This document shows, in pieces, positions 40,676 to 50,640 of a stretch of DNA of 61,228 bases. The DNA is from Candidatus Saccharibacteria bacterium UBA4387 (GTDB lineage: Bacteria; Patescibacteriota; Saccharimonadia; Saccharimonadales; Saccharimonadaceae). The first letter of the stretch is position 1; each line of letters starts with the position of its first letter. Made by a program: the position numbers and the translations under genes. The DNA is taken from contig DGRN01000009.1 in assembly GCA_002391075.1 (NCBI GenBank), positions 31,461 through 92,688 of the forward strand. The letters run 5' to 3'. Below the pieces are notes generated by a model. The model was not told the DNA's origin and did not search any database. It saw nothing but the letters and a program-made list of their open reading frames with translations.

Positions 40676-42997
40676 ATGCCAGCAAAAATACGACAATTTA
40701 TCAAAGAGCTGCGGGCGGCAAAATATATGGCCGAAAGTGATTTTCTTGCGCTACTTGCAAAGTGTCGCATCAAAGCTGGCGCCGGCGCGCGCGTGCTAGA
40801 AATTATACGCGCGCGCCACAATAATCGTTACATCAAACGTGCGCAAAAGACCGGCATGCGTTATGCGGATTGCGAGCTAGATTCGCAACAAGTCGAAGCG
40901 GTCGTAGCTTGCGAGGACGCGCAGTTAATTTTGGCATCAGCCGGCAGCGGAAAGACGCTCAGTTTGTTGGCTAAGATTTCCTATCTGTATCATTCTTGCG
41001 GAATTGCGCCACAGGAGATCCTTGCTATTTCTTTTACGAAAAAGACAGTCGAAGAATTGCGCGAACGCTGTGATGTTCCGGGGGTAGATTTTTGTACTTT
41101 TCACGCACTTGGCAATCGTTTACTAAAACAAGAATCTGCGGGTGGCAAGCAGCTAATTTCTGAAACAGATACATCTGCGACGATGGAGTGTCGTCTAGTA
41201 GAGCTTTGTCTGTTGAATCAAGATTTTGCGCACGCGGTAAACGACTTCATAATCTTCTTCCTAACAGTACCTCATAGTCCAGGCAAGCAAAACAGCCATG
41301 CGAAACGAATACTATTTAACAGACTCAATCTTCGTGCTGGATTCAAAAACGAATTACTGCGCAAGAAGGCCGAGCGAGAGCAACACGCCGAAGAAGTGCG
41401 CGGCGACTTTATCCGCTCAAAAGCAGTGCAGCTTGTTGCTGACTGACTATATATAAATCAAATTAAATACCAATACGACAAACAATATCCTCATACGAAT
41501 CAAAAATATGCACCAGACTTCACATTAGCTAACGCATATGTTGATATTATAGAAATCAACGAGAACGGTAGCAGTATATATGGCACCGAATATCTAAAGG
41601 AGGCCAAATGGCGCGCCTGCCTACATCGTAAAAACAAGACCAACTATATCCAGATATGTACTTGGCGCTGGAATGATGGCTCTGTTTTTGATTTTCTGGC
41701 ATCAGAATTACAACGCTATGGAATCGCGCCGCAACGAAAAAGCGAGCTTGAAATTCTGCAGGAGATTCGCGCGAATCGCTCCGACGACTGGCAAGATTTT
41801 CTGAGTCTTTTGCGGGATTTTCTGTCGCTACATAAAAACAGCGGTCAAAAAATACTCCAAATCCGCGAAAAGATTGCTCACCAAAACGATACTTTCGAAG
41901 GTTTACGCATGGAGCGATTTTTGCAGATTTACGCCAGCTACTATCTGAGTTACGAGGAGTGGCTCCTAGAATCTCGCAGTTATGATTTTACTGACATGAT
42001 AAACAATGCGACACGGAACGTGCGAGAGATTTCATCCTGTGCGGCCGGATATCGCTATATTTTGTTGGATGAAATGCAGGACTTGTCGCGCAATCGCCAA
42101 GAGTTGATTTTGGAAATACTGCATAAAAATCCGGGCTGTAAACTGTTTGCTGTTGGCGATGACTGGCAATCTATCTATCGATTTACGGGTAGTAATTTAA
42201 TGCTTGTTCATAATTTTGAGAAATTCTTTAAGCTCCGAACGCGGCGTAGCCTTATCGAGACGACACATAGATTTGCTGAGCCGACCGTCAAGCTGAGCAG
42301 CGCTTTCGTTCAGAAAAATCCCATTCAAGTCCGAAAGCGAATCCGTACTAGCAAGCGCGGCGCGACGCCAGTCGAGATAATATTCAACGAAGCAGAAGAT
42401 GGTGTGCGCGGTAGCGACATTCCGGCTTTCAGTCGCGCAATAAAACACCTAATTTCGATCCATGGCGCAGATGCTCTCAAGGCGAAAAGCTTACAGATTA
42501 TATCGCGATATAATCACGACGTCGCTCGCCTAGCTGGTTCGGAAAATATTGAGATTACTGACGAGAAAATTACTTGGTATGACCAAGATATGACTTTGGG
42601 CTTTGAGTTTTGTTCGATGCATAAATCAAAAGGTATTACGCGCGACGTTGTTGTTGTGCTGAATATGAACTCTGACCTGATGGGTATGCCGGCTCAGCGT
42701 GAGACGGATCCAATATTGAATTTGTTATTGTCGCAAGAAGATGAATATGCCTACGCGGAAGAGCGGCGTCTGTTTTATGTTGCGATTACACGAGCGCGCG
42801 AGCGGACTATTTTATTAGCGAACCGCAAGAATCCGTCTCCTTTTCTTTTTGAAATATGCGATGATTTGGCGGCCGAGAAAGGATATTTTTGTCCAAAATG
42901 CGGCTTTGGCGAATTGCTATACAAAAACACGTCGCGCGGCCCCGTAAAATACTGCTCAAATTTTGCATTTGGCTGTAACTATTTCAAGAGAGAATAA
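40676..42997 (+). pseudogene. UvrD/Rep-type DNA helicase interrupted by one in-frame TGA
   Basis: 773 codons in one frame, broken only by TGA at 41444-41446. Walker A ILASAGSGKTLSLLAK (about 84), motif Ia SFTKKTVEELR; after the stop: YAPDFTLANAYVDIIEIN, a PD-(D/E)xK-like insert, motif II ILLDEMQD, III VGDDWQSIYRFTGSN, IV ETTHRFAEP, V SMHKSKGITRDVVVV, VI FYVAITRARERT, and a C-terminal zinc ribbon FCPKCGFGEL ... YCSNFAFGCNYF. The interrupted site, SKAVQLVAD[stop]LYINQIKYQYDK, is where relatives have an aromatic residue, often Trp, so TGG to TGA is the simplest change. Every other motif is intact, suggesting a recent mutation, read-through or a sequence error. Confidence 0.85.
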
Positions 42998-43013
42998 ACT
43001 TGGCTCGCTGTGC

Positions 43014-43019
43014 TATAAT
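43014..43019 (+). promoter_or_regulatory. Extended -10 box of leaderless htpX
   Basis: TGCTATAAT, hexamer 43014-43019, 6 nt before ATG 43026. Confidence 0.75.
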
Positions 43020-43025
43020 ATCTGC

Positions 43026-43907
43026 ATGGCAGTTTCTATGCGCAAGCAAATAGCGCAGAATAAACGCAATACAATAATCATTATGATTATTTTTGTATTC
43101 TTCATAACCCTTGTGGGTGCAGCTTTTGCTTTGCTTCATCATGACCTTTCGCTTCTGGTTTGGTTTTTTGTTATTTCGCTTGCTTATGCGACGATTCAAT
43201 ATTTTTTGGCTGACAAAATCGCAATTCTTAGCAGTGGCGCGCGACGGGCTGACCGCGCGGAATATTCGCGCTATTATCGCGTGGTTGAAAAACTAGTCGC
43301 CGAAGCGAAAATCGCCATGCCGAAACTTTATGTTATCGACGACGCGGCGCCAAATGCATTTGCGACCGGCCGAAATCCAGATCACGCAAGCGTAGCGGTA
43401 ACTTCTGGCTTAATGGATATTATGGACGACAAGGAGCTGCGCGCAGTCTTGGGTCACGAATTGTCGCATATCAAAAATTACGATATTCGCCTGAATATGA
43501 TAGTTTTCGGTCTGGTTTCTTTGGTGGGCTTAATTTCCGATTTTGGCCTGCGCACGCTACTATATAGCGATAGAGACGAGGAAGACAATTCGCCAATCGG
43601 GATGCTCTTCGTGCTGATTGTTTTAATTTGTTCGCCGATTTTTGCGACGCTGGTGCAATTTGCTGTTTCGCGCCAGCGAGAATATCTGGCCGATGCTTCG
43701 TCTGCTAGCTTGGTGGGGAATTCTGAAGATATGGCCAACGCCTTGCGCAAACTAGATGCCCATACGCGCCCTATGCATCAACAAAACATCGCCACGGAAG
43801 CATTGTTTATCGTTAATCCGTTAAAGAAATCTATCATAAGTCGCCTCTTCTCGACACATCCGCCAATTGAATCACGCATAGAAAGGTTAGAAAATGCCAA
43901 AAAATAA
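43026..43907 (+). CDS. htpX: HtpX-type M48 membrane zinc metallopeptidase
   Basis: 293 aa. Two N-terminal membrane helices (TIIIMIIFVFFITLVGAAFALL and LSLLVWFFVISLAYATIQYFL), then LYVIDDAAPNAFATGRNPDHASVAVTSGLMDIM, the zinc site LGHELSHIKNYD (HExxH, about 138), two more helices and the third ligand region REYLADASSASLVG. Ends RLFSTHPPIESRIERL as in the family. Membrane protein quality control. Start set by promoter spacing. Overlaps the next gene by 14 nt. Confidence 0.94.
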   Translation: MAVSMRKQIAQNKRNTIIIMIIFVFFITLVGAAFALLHHDLSLLVWFFVISLAYATIQYFLADKIAILSSGARRADRAEYSRYYRVVEKLVAEAKIAMPKLYVIDDAAPNAFATGRNPDHASVAVTSGLMDIMDDKELRAVLGHELSHIKNYDIRLNMIVFGLVSLVGLISDFGLRTLLYSDRDEEDNSPIGMLFVLIVLICSPIFATLVQFAVSRQREYLADASSASLVGNSEDMANALRKLDAHTRPMHQQNIATEALFIVNPLKKSIISRLFSTHPPIESRIERLENAKK

Positions 43908-45078
43908 GTCCGAAGACCAGAAATTAAAGCAAAGCAAGAGAATTTCCGCCAAAATTGACGAAGATGACGTATCTTTGAGCCCCAAAAAGAGCAAGAAGGC
44001 TAAAAAATCGAAAAACAGCGAAAAAAGCGCCAAAAAACTCAAGAAAACCCGGCGCAAGCATAAGACTTTCAAACAGGCTTTCCGTGATTCGCGCGAAAAG
44101 ATTTGGGATCGCAAACGCGCGCGCCTAAAGCTACACCGTTCTTTCCGACGTTCTTATCGCGAGGACTATCAGCGCGGACTTAGTGTGCCGAGTCTGGTTG
44201 TGCATGCTAACAGCACGATGCGTATCTTGCTAAAAAACTGGCGCATCTTTTTGCCGCTAGCGCTTTTTATCGCACTGCTCAATATTACGATGGTCGGCCT
44301 CATGAGCCAGGATACCTACAAAACCCTTCAGGACACGATTGATAGCGACTACGAAGCTGCTCTCAATGGCCAACTTGGACGTATCGCGAAATCTGGTTTG
44401 CTTCTAATCTCGACAGTAGCAACGGGCGGCTTGTCTGGCAATCAGACCGAAATTCAACAATTTTGTTGGATTTTCCTGTTCTCGATTTTGTGGCTAGTGA
44501 CCATTTATCTTCTGCGCCATCTGTTGGCGGGCAATAAGCCGCGTTTTCGCGACGGCTTGTTCAATGCTTTGGGGCCGCTAATTTCGTCATACGTGGTGCT
44601 CATCGTAGTTGCCATTCACTTGATCCCGCTAGCAATCTTCATTATCTTCTACTCGACCGCGGTTGCGACGGAGTTTTTGTCGACACCGCTATATGCTTTC
44701 TTGTTCTGGGTGTTCGGCAGTTTACTAATCGTGCTGTCGTGTTATCTGTTGCCGGGTTCGATTTTGGCGCTCATCGCAGTTTCGGTTCCGGGCATGTATC
44801 CTTTGCCGGCGCTGCATGCGGCCACGGATTTGATTCAGGGGCGCCGCATTCGTTTTATTATCAGGCTGGTATTCTGCGCGGTCTATATCGCCGTGCTCTG
44901 GGTAATTATCGGCATGCCGCTCATTTGGCTAGATTTGGTGCTGAAGGAGCATTTTGAATTTTTGCAATCCGTACCGTTCATTTCTGTTGTCTTGCAGCTC
45001 CTCACTACATTCTCAATCATGTACGCGATTTCCTATATTTATCTTTTCTACAGAAGGATGCTCGATGACGAAAACTAA
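43894..45078 (+). CDS. Multispan membrane protein with Lys-rich N-terminus
   Basis: 394 aa. Residues 1-85 are extremely basic (SPKKSKKAKKSKNSEKSAKK), probably cytosolic and able to bind nucleic acid or phospholipid. Then about six membrane helices from residue 115 (FLPLALFIALLNITMVGLM ... IFLFSILWLVTIYLL ... SYVVLIVVAIHLIPLAIFII). Overall like DUF-type glycerophosphoryl-diesterase membrane-domain proteins, but no assignment is secure. Overlaps htpX and ligA by 14 nt each, so all three are likely one operon. Confidence 0.72.
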   Translation: MPKNKSEDQKLKQSKRISAKIDEDDVSLSPKKSKKAKKSKNSEKSAKKLKKTRRKHKTFKQAFRDSREKIWDRKRARLKLHRSFRRSYREDYQRGLSVPSLVVHANSTMRILLKNWRIFLPLALFIALLNITMVGLMSQDTYKTLQDTIDSDYEAALNGQLGRIAKSGLLLISTVATGGLSGNQTEIQQFCWIFLFSILWLVTIYLLRHLLAGNKPRFRDGLFNALGPLISSYVVLIVVAIHLIPLAIFIIFYSTAVATEFLSTPLYAFLFWVFGSLLIVLSCYLLPGSILALIAVSVPGMYPLPALHAATDLIQGRRIRFIIRLVFCAVYIAVLWVIIGMPLIWLDLVLKEHFEFLQSVPFISVVLQLLTTFSIMYAISYIYLFYRRMLDDEN

Positions 45079-47062
45079 TGCTCCGATCGAAGTGCAAGAG
45101 CGCATCGCGAAATTGCGCGATCTGATTAACGACTATCGCTATCATTACCACGTTTTGGATGAATCCATCATGTCTGAAGCGGCAGCAGATAGCCTGAAGC
45201 ACGAACTGTCGCAGCTCGAAGAAAAATATCCTGAATTAATAACTCCAGATTCGCCGACGCAACGCGTTGCGGGGCGAGCGTTGGATAAATTCCAAAAAGT
45301 CGCACATGCCGAGCGGATGATTTCGCTGGCGGATGTGTTTTCTGAGAGCGAAGTGCGCGAGTGGCTTGACCGCATCGATAAACTCGGCGCTAAAAATCCC
45401 GAACTTTTTGTCGATATCAAGATGGATGGCCTTGCGATGGCCTTGATTTACGAAGATGGCTTGCTAAAGCAGGCCGTTACGCGTGGCGACGGAAAAGTTG
45501 GCGAAGATGTTACTATGAATGTGCGCACGATAGAAAACGTGCCGCTCTCGATTGCGCAAAAAGAGCATACCGAGGTGCGCGGCGAAGTTGTCATTTTCAA
45601 AGAAGATTTCGAAAAGTTAAACGCGGCGCAGCGCGCTAAGGGCAAGCCGGAGTTTGCAAATCCGCGCAATCTGGCCGCTGGCACCATTCGCCAGCTCGAT
45701 CCGAAAATCGCCGCCAGTCGTCCGCTAAAATTCATGGGTTACGACATGGTCTCGCCGAATCTTCCTAAGAATTCCGAGGTCTACGAACGGCTCAACGAGC
45801 TTGGTTTTCGCACCTCGCGTCAGCAAAAAGTATATCAAGACGTTGATGGCGCGCTAAAATTCATTCACGATCTGAACGAAACGCGCCAAAGTTTACCATT
45901 CGGTACGGACGGCGCAGTCATAAAAGTCAACGACCGCAAAGTTTACCAATCGCTCGGTATTGTTGGTAAAACTCCGCGCGCGGCGGTGGCTTATAAGTAT
46001 CCAGCCGAAGAAGCAACTACTGTTGTAAAAGATATTGTTATTTCGCTTGGTCGCACTGGCGCTGCTACGCCGGTTGCGGTTTTTGATCCCGTGCAAGTGG
46101 CCGGCTCCACGGTGCGCCACGCCTCGTTGCATAATGCGGACGAAATTGCGCGCCTGGACGTTCGGATAGGCGATACGGTTGTAATCTACAAGGCGGGCGA
46201 TATTATTCCGCAAATCAACCGTGTCCTAACGGAGTTGCGCCCTGAAAAATCCACCGCTTTCGATTATGAAGCGGCGCTAAAAGAGCAATATCCCGAGCTA
46301 GAATTTGAGCGTCCAGCAGGCGAGGTGGTTTATCGCGTCAAAAACGCCAATGCTGACCAGATGCTAAAGCGCTCCATCGAATATTATGCTAGCAAGCCAG
46401 CCCTCAACATTGAAGGTTTGGGCGAAAAAAATGTGGTCGCTCTGGTTGATGCGGGTCTAGTCTCGTCGATTGCGGATCTGTACACTTTGACGGCGGCGCA
46501 AGTCGCGACGCTTGAGCGCTTTGCGGAAATCTCGGCGCATAAACTAGTCGACAATATTCAGGCCAGCAAGAATCCGCCGCTCGCACGTTTCATTACGGCA
46601 ATCGGAATCCGCCACATCGGCAGTCAGACCGCAATCGATTTGGCGGCGCATTTCAAAACTCTCGATGCACTTCGTGACGCGACCGAGGGCGAACTACTCG
46701 AAATGCCGGGCATTGGCAAAACGGTCGCAGAATCTATTTTAGCTTTCTTCTCTGACGAGGATAACCTCGCATTGCTAGATGAATTGGCAAAAAATGGCGT
46801 GCGTCCAGAATATCAAGATACAAGCAACGGTAAACTCAGCGGCTTAGCCTTCGTCGTTACTGGAACTCTGGATTCGATGGGGCGCGATGCGGCTGCTGAA
46901 AAAATCCGCGCGCTGGGCGGAGAATTCCACAGTAGTGTTGTAAAAAGCACAAACTATCTCGTCGCTGGCCATAATACAGGGAAATCAAAGCTTGAAAAAG
47001 CCGCAAAATATGGCACAAAAGTCATCGACGAAGCGGAATTTCTAGAGATTCTTGGCGAATAG
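45065..47062 (+). CDS. ligA: NAD-dependent DNA ligase, zinc finger degenerate
   Basis: 665 aa from ATG 45065 (AGAAGG upstream); the open frame extends further left into the previous gene. Domain Ia IAKLRDLINDYRYHYHVLDE, nucleotidyltransferase with active-site Lys in VDIKMDGLAMALIYEDG, RGDGKVGEDVT, RNLAAGTIRQLDP and GTDGAVIKVND, OB fold, then the position of the C4 zinc finger (after DIIPQINRVLTELRP) holds FDYEAALKEQYPELEFERPAG with no cysteine. HhH repeats LNIEGLGEKNV and MPGIGKTVAESI and the BRCT domain GLAFVVTGTLDSMGRD ... STNYLVAG follow. Essential nick sealing. Confidence 0.96.
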   Translation: MTKTNAPIEVQERIAKLRDLINDYRYHYHVLDESIMSEAAADSLKHELSQLEEKYPELITPDSPTQRVAGRALDKFQKVAHAERMISLADVFSESEVREWLDRIDKLGAKNPELFVDIKMDGLAMALIYEDGLLKQAVTRGDGKVGEDVTMNVRTIENVPLSIAQKEHTEVRGEVVIFKEDFEKLNAAQRAKGKPEFANPRNLAAGTIRQLDPKIAASRPLKFMGYDMVSPNLPKNSEVYERLNELGFRTSRQQKVYQDVDGALKFIHDLNETRQSLPFGTDGAVIKVNDRKVYQSLGIVGKTPRAAVAYKYPAEEATTVVKDIVISLGRTGAATPVAVFDPVQVAGSTVRHASLHNADEIARLDVRIGDTVVIYKAGDIIPQINRVLTELRPEKSTAFDYEAALKEQYPELEFERPAGEVVYRVKNANADQMLKRSIEYYASKPALNIEGLGEKNVVALVDAGLVSSIADLYTLTAAQVATLERFAEISAHKLVDNIQASKNPPLARFITAIGIRHIGSQTAIDLAAHFKTLDALRDATEGELLEMPGIGKTVAESILAFFSDEDNLALLDELAKNGVRPEYQDTSNGKLSGLAFVVTGTLDSMGRDAAAEKIRALGGEFHSSVVKSTNYLVAGHNTGKSKLEKAAKYGTKVIDEAEFLEILGE

Positions 47063-47075
47063 AGCATAATCTTAA

Positions 47076-47102
47076 TTAGCACTCTTGACATGCGAGTGCT
47101 AA
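47076..47102 (+). promoter_or_regulatory. CIRCE operator (HrcA site)
   Basis: TTAGCACTC-N9-GAGTGCTAA, a perfect CIRCE. TTGACA (47085-47090) lies within its spacer and TACAAT at 47109-47114 (18 nt apart), so HrcA binding would block the clpC promoter. Confidence 0.96.
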
Positions 47103-47161
47103 TTAATCTACAATAATATAAAGCAGGAATTATTTAATATTCATGCGAAGAATGGAGAGAA

Positions 47162-49636
47162 ATGGTAGACGAATTTAGTGAAATTATGAACCACCTCAGC
47201 GAGAATGCTCGCTTCGCTTTGCAGAAGGCGGACTTCTACTCGAAGCGCTACAATCAGGGCTACATGGGCACCGAGCATCTTTTGATGGGTATTCTGGCTC
47301 AAGACACATCTTCTGGCGCCAAGATTTTGCGCGACGAGGGCGTTGATTTAGACGAAGTCGAGCGCGCTCAGGGTAAACCCGCCGCCGACGTGCCGGCTGC
47401 GCCGATGGCGATGATGTCGCTGTCCGAGGCAACCGTGCTGACTTTGCGCATGTCTCTGAATTTTGCGCGCGAAAACGGCCTCGACGTAGTTGGTACCGAG
47501 CACATTATCTATTCAATGGTTCGCCAGCCAAATTCCCGCGCCTCGATTTTGCTCGGTCAGCTTAATGTGGATTTGCAAAAAGTGGCCGAAAACATCGAGG
47601 AGATGGTTGAGCAACAGGCCGACGAGGCTAAAATTGAACAGCAAAAACGCAAGGCCGGCAAACGCGCAGGTTTCCGCTTCCTAAGCAAATTTGGCACCGA
47701 TCTAACCGAGGAGGCTCGCAACGGAAAACTCGACACCGTTATTGGTCGTGAGCAAGAAATCGAACGCGCCGTAACCATACTCTGTCGCCGTACGAAATCC
47801 AATCCGGTTCTCATTGGCGAGGCTGGCGTCGGAAAAACGGCCATCGTAGAAGGCTTGGCAATGCGCATCGCCAAAAACGATGTCCCAGACAAGCTGGTCG
47901 GCAAGCGAATTTTTCAAGTTGACCTTAGCTCTGTAGTTGCCGGCACGAAATTCCGCGGCGAATTCGAGGAGCGCATCAAGGGGATTATCGACGAAGCGGT
48001 CGGCGACGACACGGTGATTCTATTCATCGATGAGCTTCATCTCTTGTCCGGCGCTGGCGCATCGGAGGGCAGCATGGATGCGGCAAACATCCTCAAGCCG
48101 GCCCTGGCTCGCAATAACTTAAAACTTATCGGCGCAACTACATTGGACGAATATCGCAAGAGCATCGAAAAAGACAAGGCTCTGGCGCGCCGTTTCCAGA
48201 CCGTTATGGTCAACGAGCCAAGCCCGACCGTCACATTGCGCATCCTAAAGGGCATCCGCAGTCACTACGAAAATTATCATCAGGTCACAATTTCGGACGA
48301 AATCCTCGAGGAGGCAATCACGCTCTCCGAAAGGTATATTTCCGATCGATACATGCCAGACAAGGTAATTGATGTTATCGACGAGGCGAGTGCGATCGCG
48401 CGTGTTAATCTCGACAAGCAGGGCGGCAGCAAGTATAAGAAACTAAAAATCGAACTTACTGACCTCGAGGGCAAAATCGAGGCGGCAGCCGACGCTGAAG
48501 AATATGAAAAAGCAGCTGAATTCAAGACTCGCGCCGCGCAAATCCAGGAAGAGCTGACGAAACTCGAAAAAGACAACAAAGATTTCAGCAAGACTCCGGC
48601 CGTAACCTCCGAGAATCTAGCTACCGCCATTAGTCTGAAAACTGGCATTCCGGTCAGTCGCGTTCACGGCTCCGAGCAAGAGTTGCTCGTCAATCTCGAA
48701 AAGCATCTTTCCAAAGAAATTATCGGCCAAGACGAAGCGATCAAGCTCACGAGCAAGGCGATTCGCCGCGGTCGCTCCGGGATTGCGGATCCGCGTCGCC
48801 CAATTGGTTCCTTTATCTTCATGGGACCGACCGGCGTTGGTAAGACCGAACTCGCGAAAGTAATCGCTCGCGAAGTCTTTGGCGGCTCTGACGCGCTAAT
48901 AAAAATCGACATGTCGGAGTTTGGTGAGAAACACAACGTCAGTCGTCTTGTCGGTGCACCTGCCGGCTACGTCGGCTATGATGATGGCGGCAAGCTAACC
49001 GAGCAAATCCGTCGTCGCCCGTATTCTGTCGTCCTCTTTGACGAAATCGAAAAAGCTCACCCAGAAGTCTTTAACATTCTGTTGCAAATCCTTGAAGACG
49101 GCGAATTGACGGACGGCCAGGGCACGAAGGTAAAATTCAATAACTCGATCATTATTCTGACTAGCAATCTTGTCGCCGACGAAATGTTCCGCGAATCCGA
49201 GCTGGGCTTCTCGGTCAAAACTGCCAAAGATCAAAAAGCGCTTGATGCCGAGCATGCTGCGAATGAGGCTTCTGCTATGAAGGCCTTGCGCAAAATTATG
49301 CGCCCAGAGCTAGTGAACCGCTTCGATGCCATTATTACATTTAATGCGCTGAGCGCCAAAAACGTCGATAAAATCTTTGACAATATGATCTCAGACCTAA
49401 AGAAGCGTCTAGCTACCAAGTCTATTGGTTTAGAACTGGACGATTCCGCTCGCGCTCACCTTATCAGTAAGGGCTATGATACGAAAAACGGCGCTCGTCC
49501 GCTACGCCGGACTATCGAAGATGAACTGGAGTCTCTCTTGGCTGACAAAATGCTGGATGGCACGCTCGACAAAGGTTCAATTGCGAAAATCGGCTGTCAG
49601 GACGACAAACTAACATTCGCTTTGGGCAAGGAGTAG
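47162..49636 (+). CDS. clpC: ClpC AAA+ unfoldase
   Basis: 824 aa. N domain (two Clp-N repeats: LSENARFALQKADFYSKRY and SEATVLTLRMSLNFARENG), D1 Walker A GEAGVGKT (about 220), Walker B ILFIDELHLL, middle domain with UVR-like EYEKAAEFKTRAAQIQEELTKLE (about 440-463), D2 Walker A GPTGVGKT (about 560), Walker B VVLFDEIEKAHPE. Threads proteins into ClpP. GGAGAG precedes the ATG. First gene of a heat-shock-type operon under CIRCE with the HExxH protein and clpP. Confidence 0.96.
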   Translation: MVDEFSEIMNHLSENARFALQKADFYSKRYNQGYMGTEHLLMGILAQDTSSGAKILRDEGVDLDEVERAQGKPAADVPAAPMAMMSLSEATVLTLRMSLNFARENGLDVVGTEHIIYSMVRQPNSRASILLGQLNVDLQKVAENIEEMVEQQADEAKIEQQKRKAGKRAGFRFLSKFGTDLTEEARNGKLDTVIGREQEIERAVTILCRRTKSNPVLIGEAGVGKTAIVEGLAMRIAKNDVPDKLVGKRIFQVDLSSVVAGTKFRGEFEERIKGIIDEAVGDDTVILFIDELHLLSGAGASEGSMDAANILKPALARNNLKLIGATTLDEYRKSIEKDKALARRFQTVMVNEPSPTVTLRILKGIRSHYENYHQVTISDEILEEAITLSERYISDRYMPDKVIDVIDEASAIARVNLDKQGGSKYKKLKIELTDLEGKIEAAADAEEYEKAAEFKTRAAQIQEELTKLEKDNKDFSKTPAVTSENLATAISLKTGIPVSRVHGSEQELLVNLEKHLSKEIIGQDEAIKLTSKAIRRGRSGIADPRRPIGSFIFMGPTGVGKTELAKVIAREVFGGSDALIKIDMSEFGEKHNVSRLVGAPAGYVGYDDGGKLTEQIRRRPYSVVLFDEIEKAHPEVFNILLQILEDGELTDGQGTKVKFNNSIIILTSNLVADEMFRESELGFSVKTAKDQKALDAEHAANEASAMKALRKIMRPELVNRFDAIITFNALSAKNVDKIFDNMISDLKKRLATKSIGLELDDSARAHLISKGYDTKNGARPLRRTIEDELESLLADKMLDGTLDKGSIAKIGCQDDKLTFALGKE

Positions 49637-49637
49637 T

Positions 49638-50630
49638 ATGGCGCAGAAGAAGACTGGCTCATCTGGCAAGCTTATCAAATTCCTGATTACGGCTGTCATT
49701 ATATTTGGGGCTGGCTTCCTAGTTATTAAAAACGGCGACATTATCGGAGATTACTTCGTGGCGCTTGACTACAAACCGAGCGCCGAAATCGCCGCAATGG
49801 TGTCCGAGCTAGAGTTAACCGACGAGGGTATGCGCATCATGAAAGCCTCGCTGCCGGAGGTGCAATCTGCCGAAACCTTCAACAACAACTGTACTTCTTC
49901 GGATTCGGATACTTCCGTGCTTGGCTGTTACAGTCAGCGCCGCGTCTATATCTACGAAGTCGAGAATGAGGAACTGAACGGCGTCCAGCAGAGTACCTTG
50001 GCGCACGAGCTGCTGCATGCGGTCTGGGAGCGTCGCAAAAACGACGATATCGCGGCCGAACTTCTGATGACCTACGAGCAGCATCGCTCGGAGCTAGACG
50101 AACATATGTCGCATTACGATGAGGCTAGCAAGGTGGACGAGCTTCATTCCGTCATTGGGACGCAGCTTCATGATGACGATTTGTCCGAAAAGCTTCAAAC
50201 TCATTACCAAAAATACTTCAAGAATCGCGCCAAAATCGTCGAATACTATCGCCAATACGAAGAAAAATTTACTAGGCTCGAACAGCGCAATGCTGAGCTA
50301 AAAGAAAAAATTGACGACATGACTTCCGACATTCAGGTCCGTTCGACGCAATACGAAAACGACGCGGCGACCCTGAACCGCGACATCGACGTCTTTAACT
50401 CACACGCTCGCAATGGCTACTATTCAAACAATGCCAGCTTCACGGCCGATCGCAATCGACTCCTGGCGCGCCAGAGCCAACTCAGCCGCGACTACGATGA
50501 TATTAATGCCAAAATCGACGAAGTAAACCAACTGATCGAAGAATATAACGCCAACGTCAGTCATTCGAACGAACTTTATTCCAGTATCAATAGTAAAATT
50601 AGCGCCCCAGACGAAGCTCTCGGGCAATAG
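49638..50630 (+). CDS. Membrane-anchored HExxH protein between clpC and clpP
   Basis: 330 aa. One N-terminal membrane helix (FLITAVIIFGAGFLVIKNG), then an extracytoplasmic part with STLAHELLHAVWERR (HELLH, about 123-127), a zinc-peptidase motif, and a third-ligand candidate among the acidic EQHRSELDEHM that follows. The C-terminal third is a long coiled coil (YRQYEEKFTRLEQRNAELKEKIDDM ... RQSQLSRDYDDINAKIDEVNQLIEEY). Co-transcribed with clpC (1 nt gap) and clpP (10 nt gap). A surface quality-control peptidase is the simplest inference. Confidence 0.72.
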   Translation: MAQKKTGSSGKLIKFLITAVIIFGAGFLVIKNGDIIGDYFVALDYKPSAEIAAMVSELELTDEGMRIMKASLPEVQSAETFNNNCTSSDSDTSVLGCYSQRRVYIYEVENEELNGVQQSTLAHELLHAVWERRKNDDIAAELLMTYEQHRSELDEHMSHYDEASKVDELHSVIGTQLHDDDLSEKLQTHYQKYFKNRAKIVEYYRQYEEKFTRLEQRNAELKEKIDDMTSDIQVRSTQYENDAATLNRDIDVFNSHARNGYYSNNASFTADRNRLLARQSQLSRDYDDINAKIDEVNQLIEEYNANVSHSNELYSSINSKISAPDEALGQ

Positions 50631-50640
50631 AAAGGAAAAC

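Noticed and set aside
40676..42997. TGA recoded as Gly or Trp genome-wide (SR1/Gracilibacteria-type code)
   Set aside because: TGA terminates other genes at sensible places here, e.g. 10352-10354, 22036-22038 and in the ATGA overlaps at 19754 and 30727.
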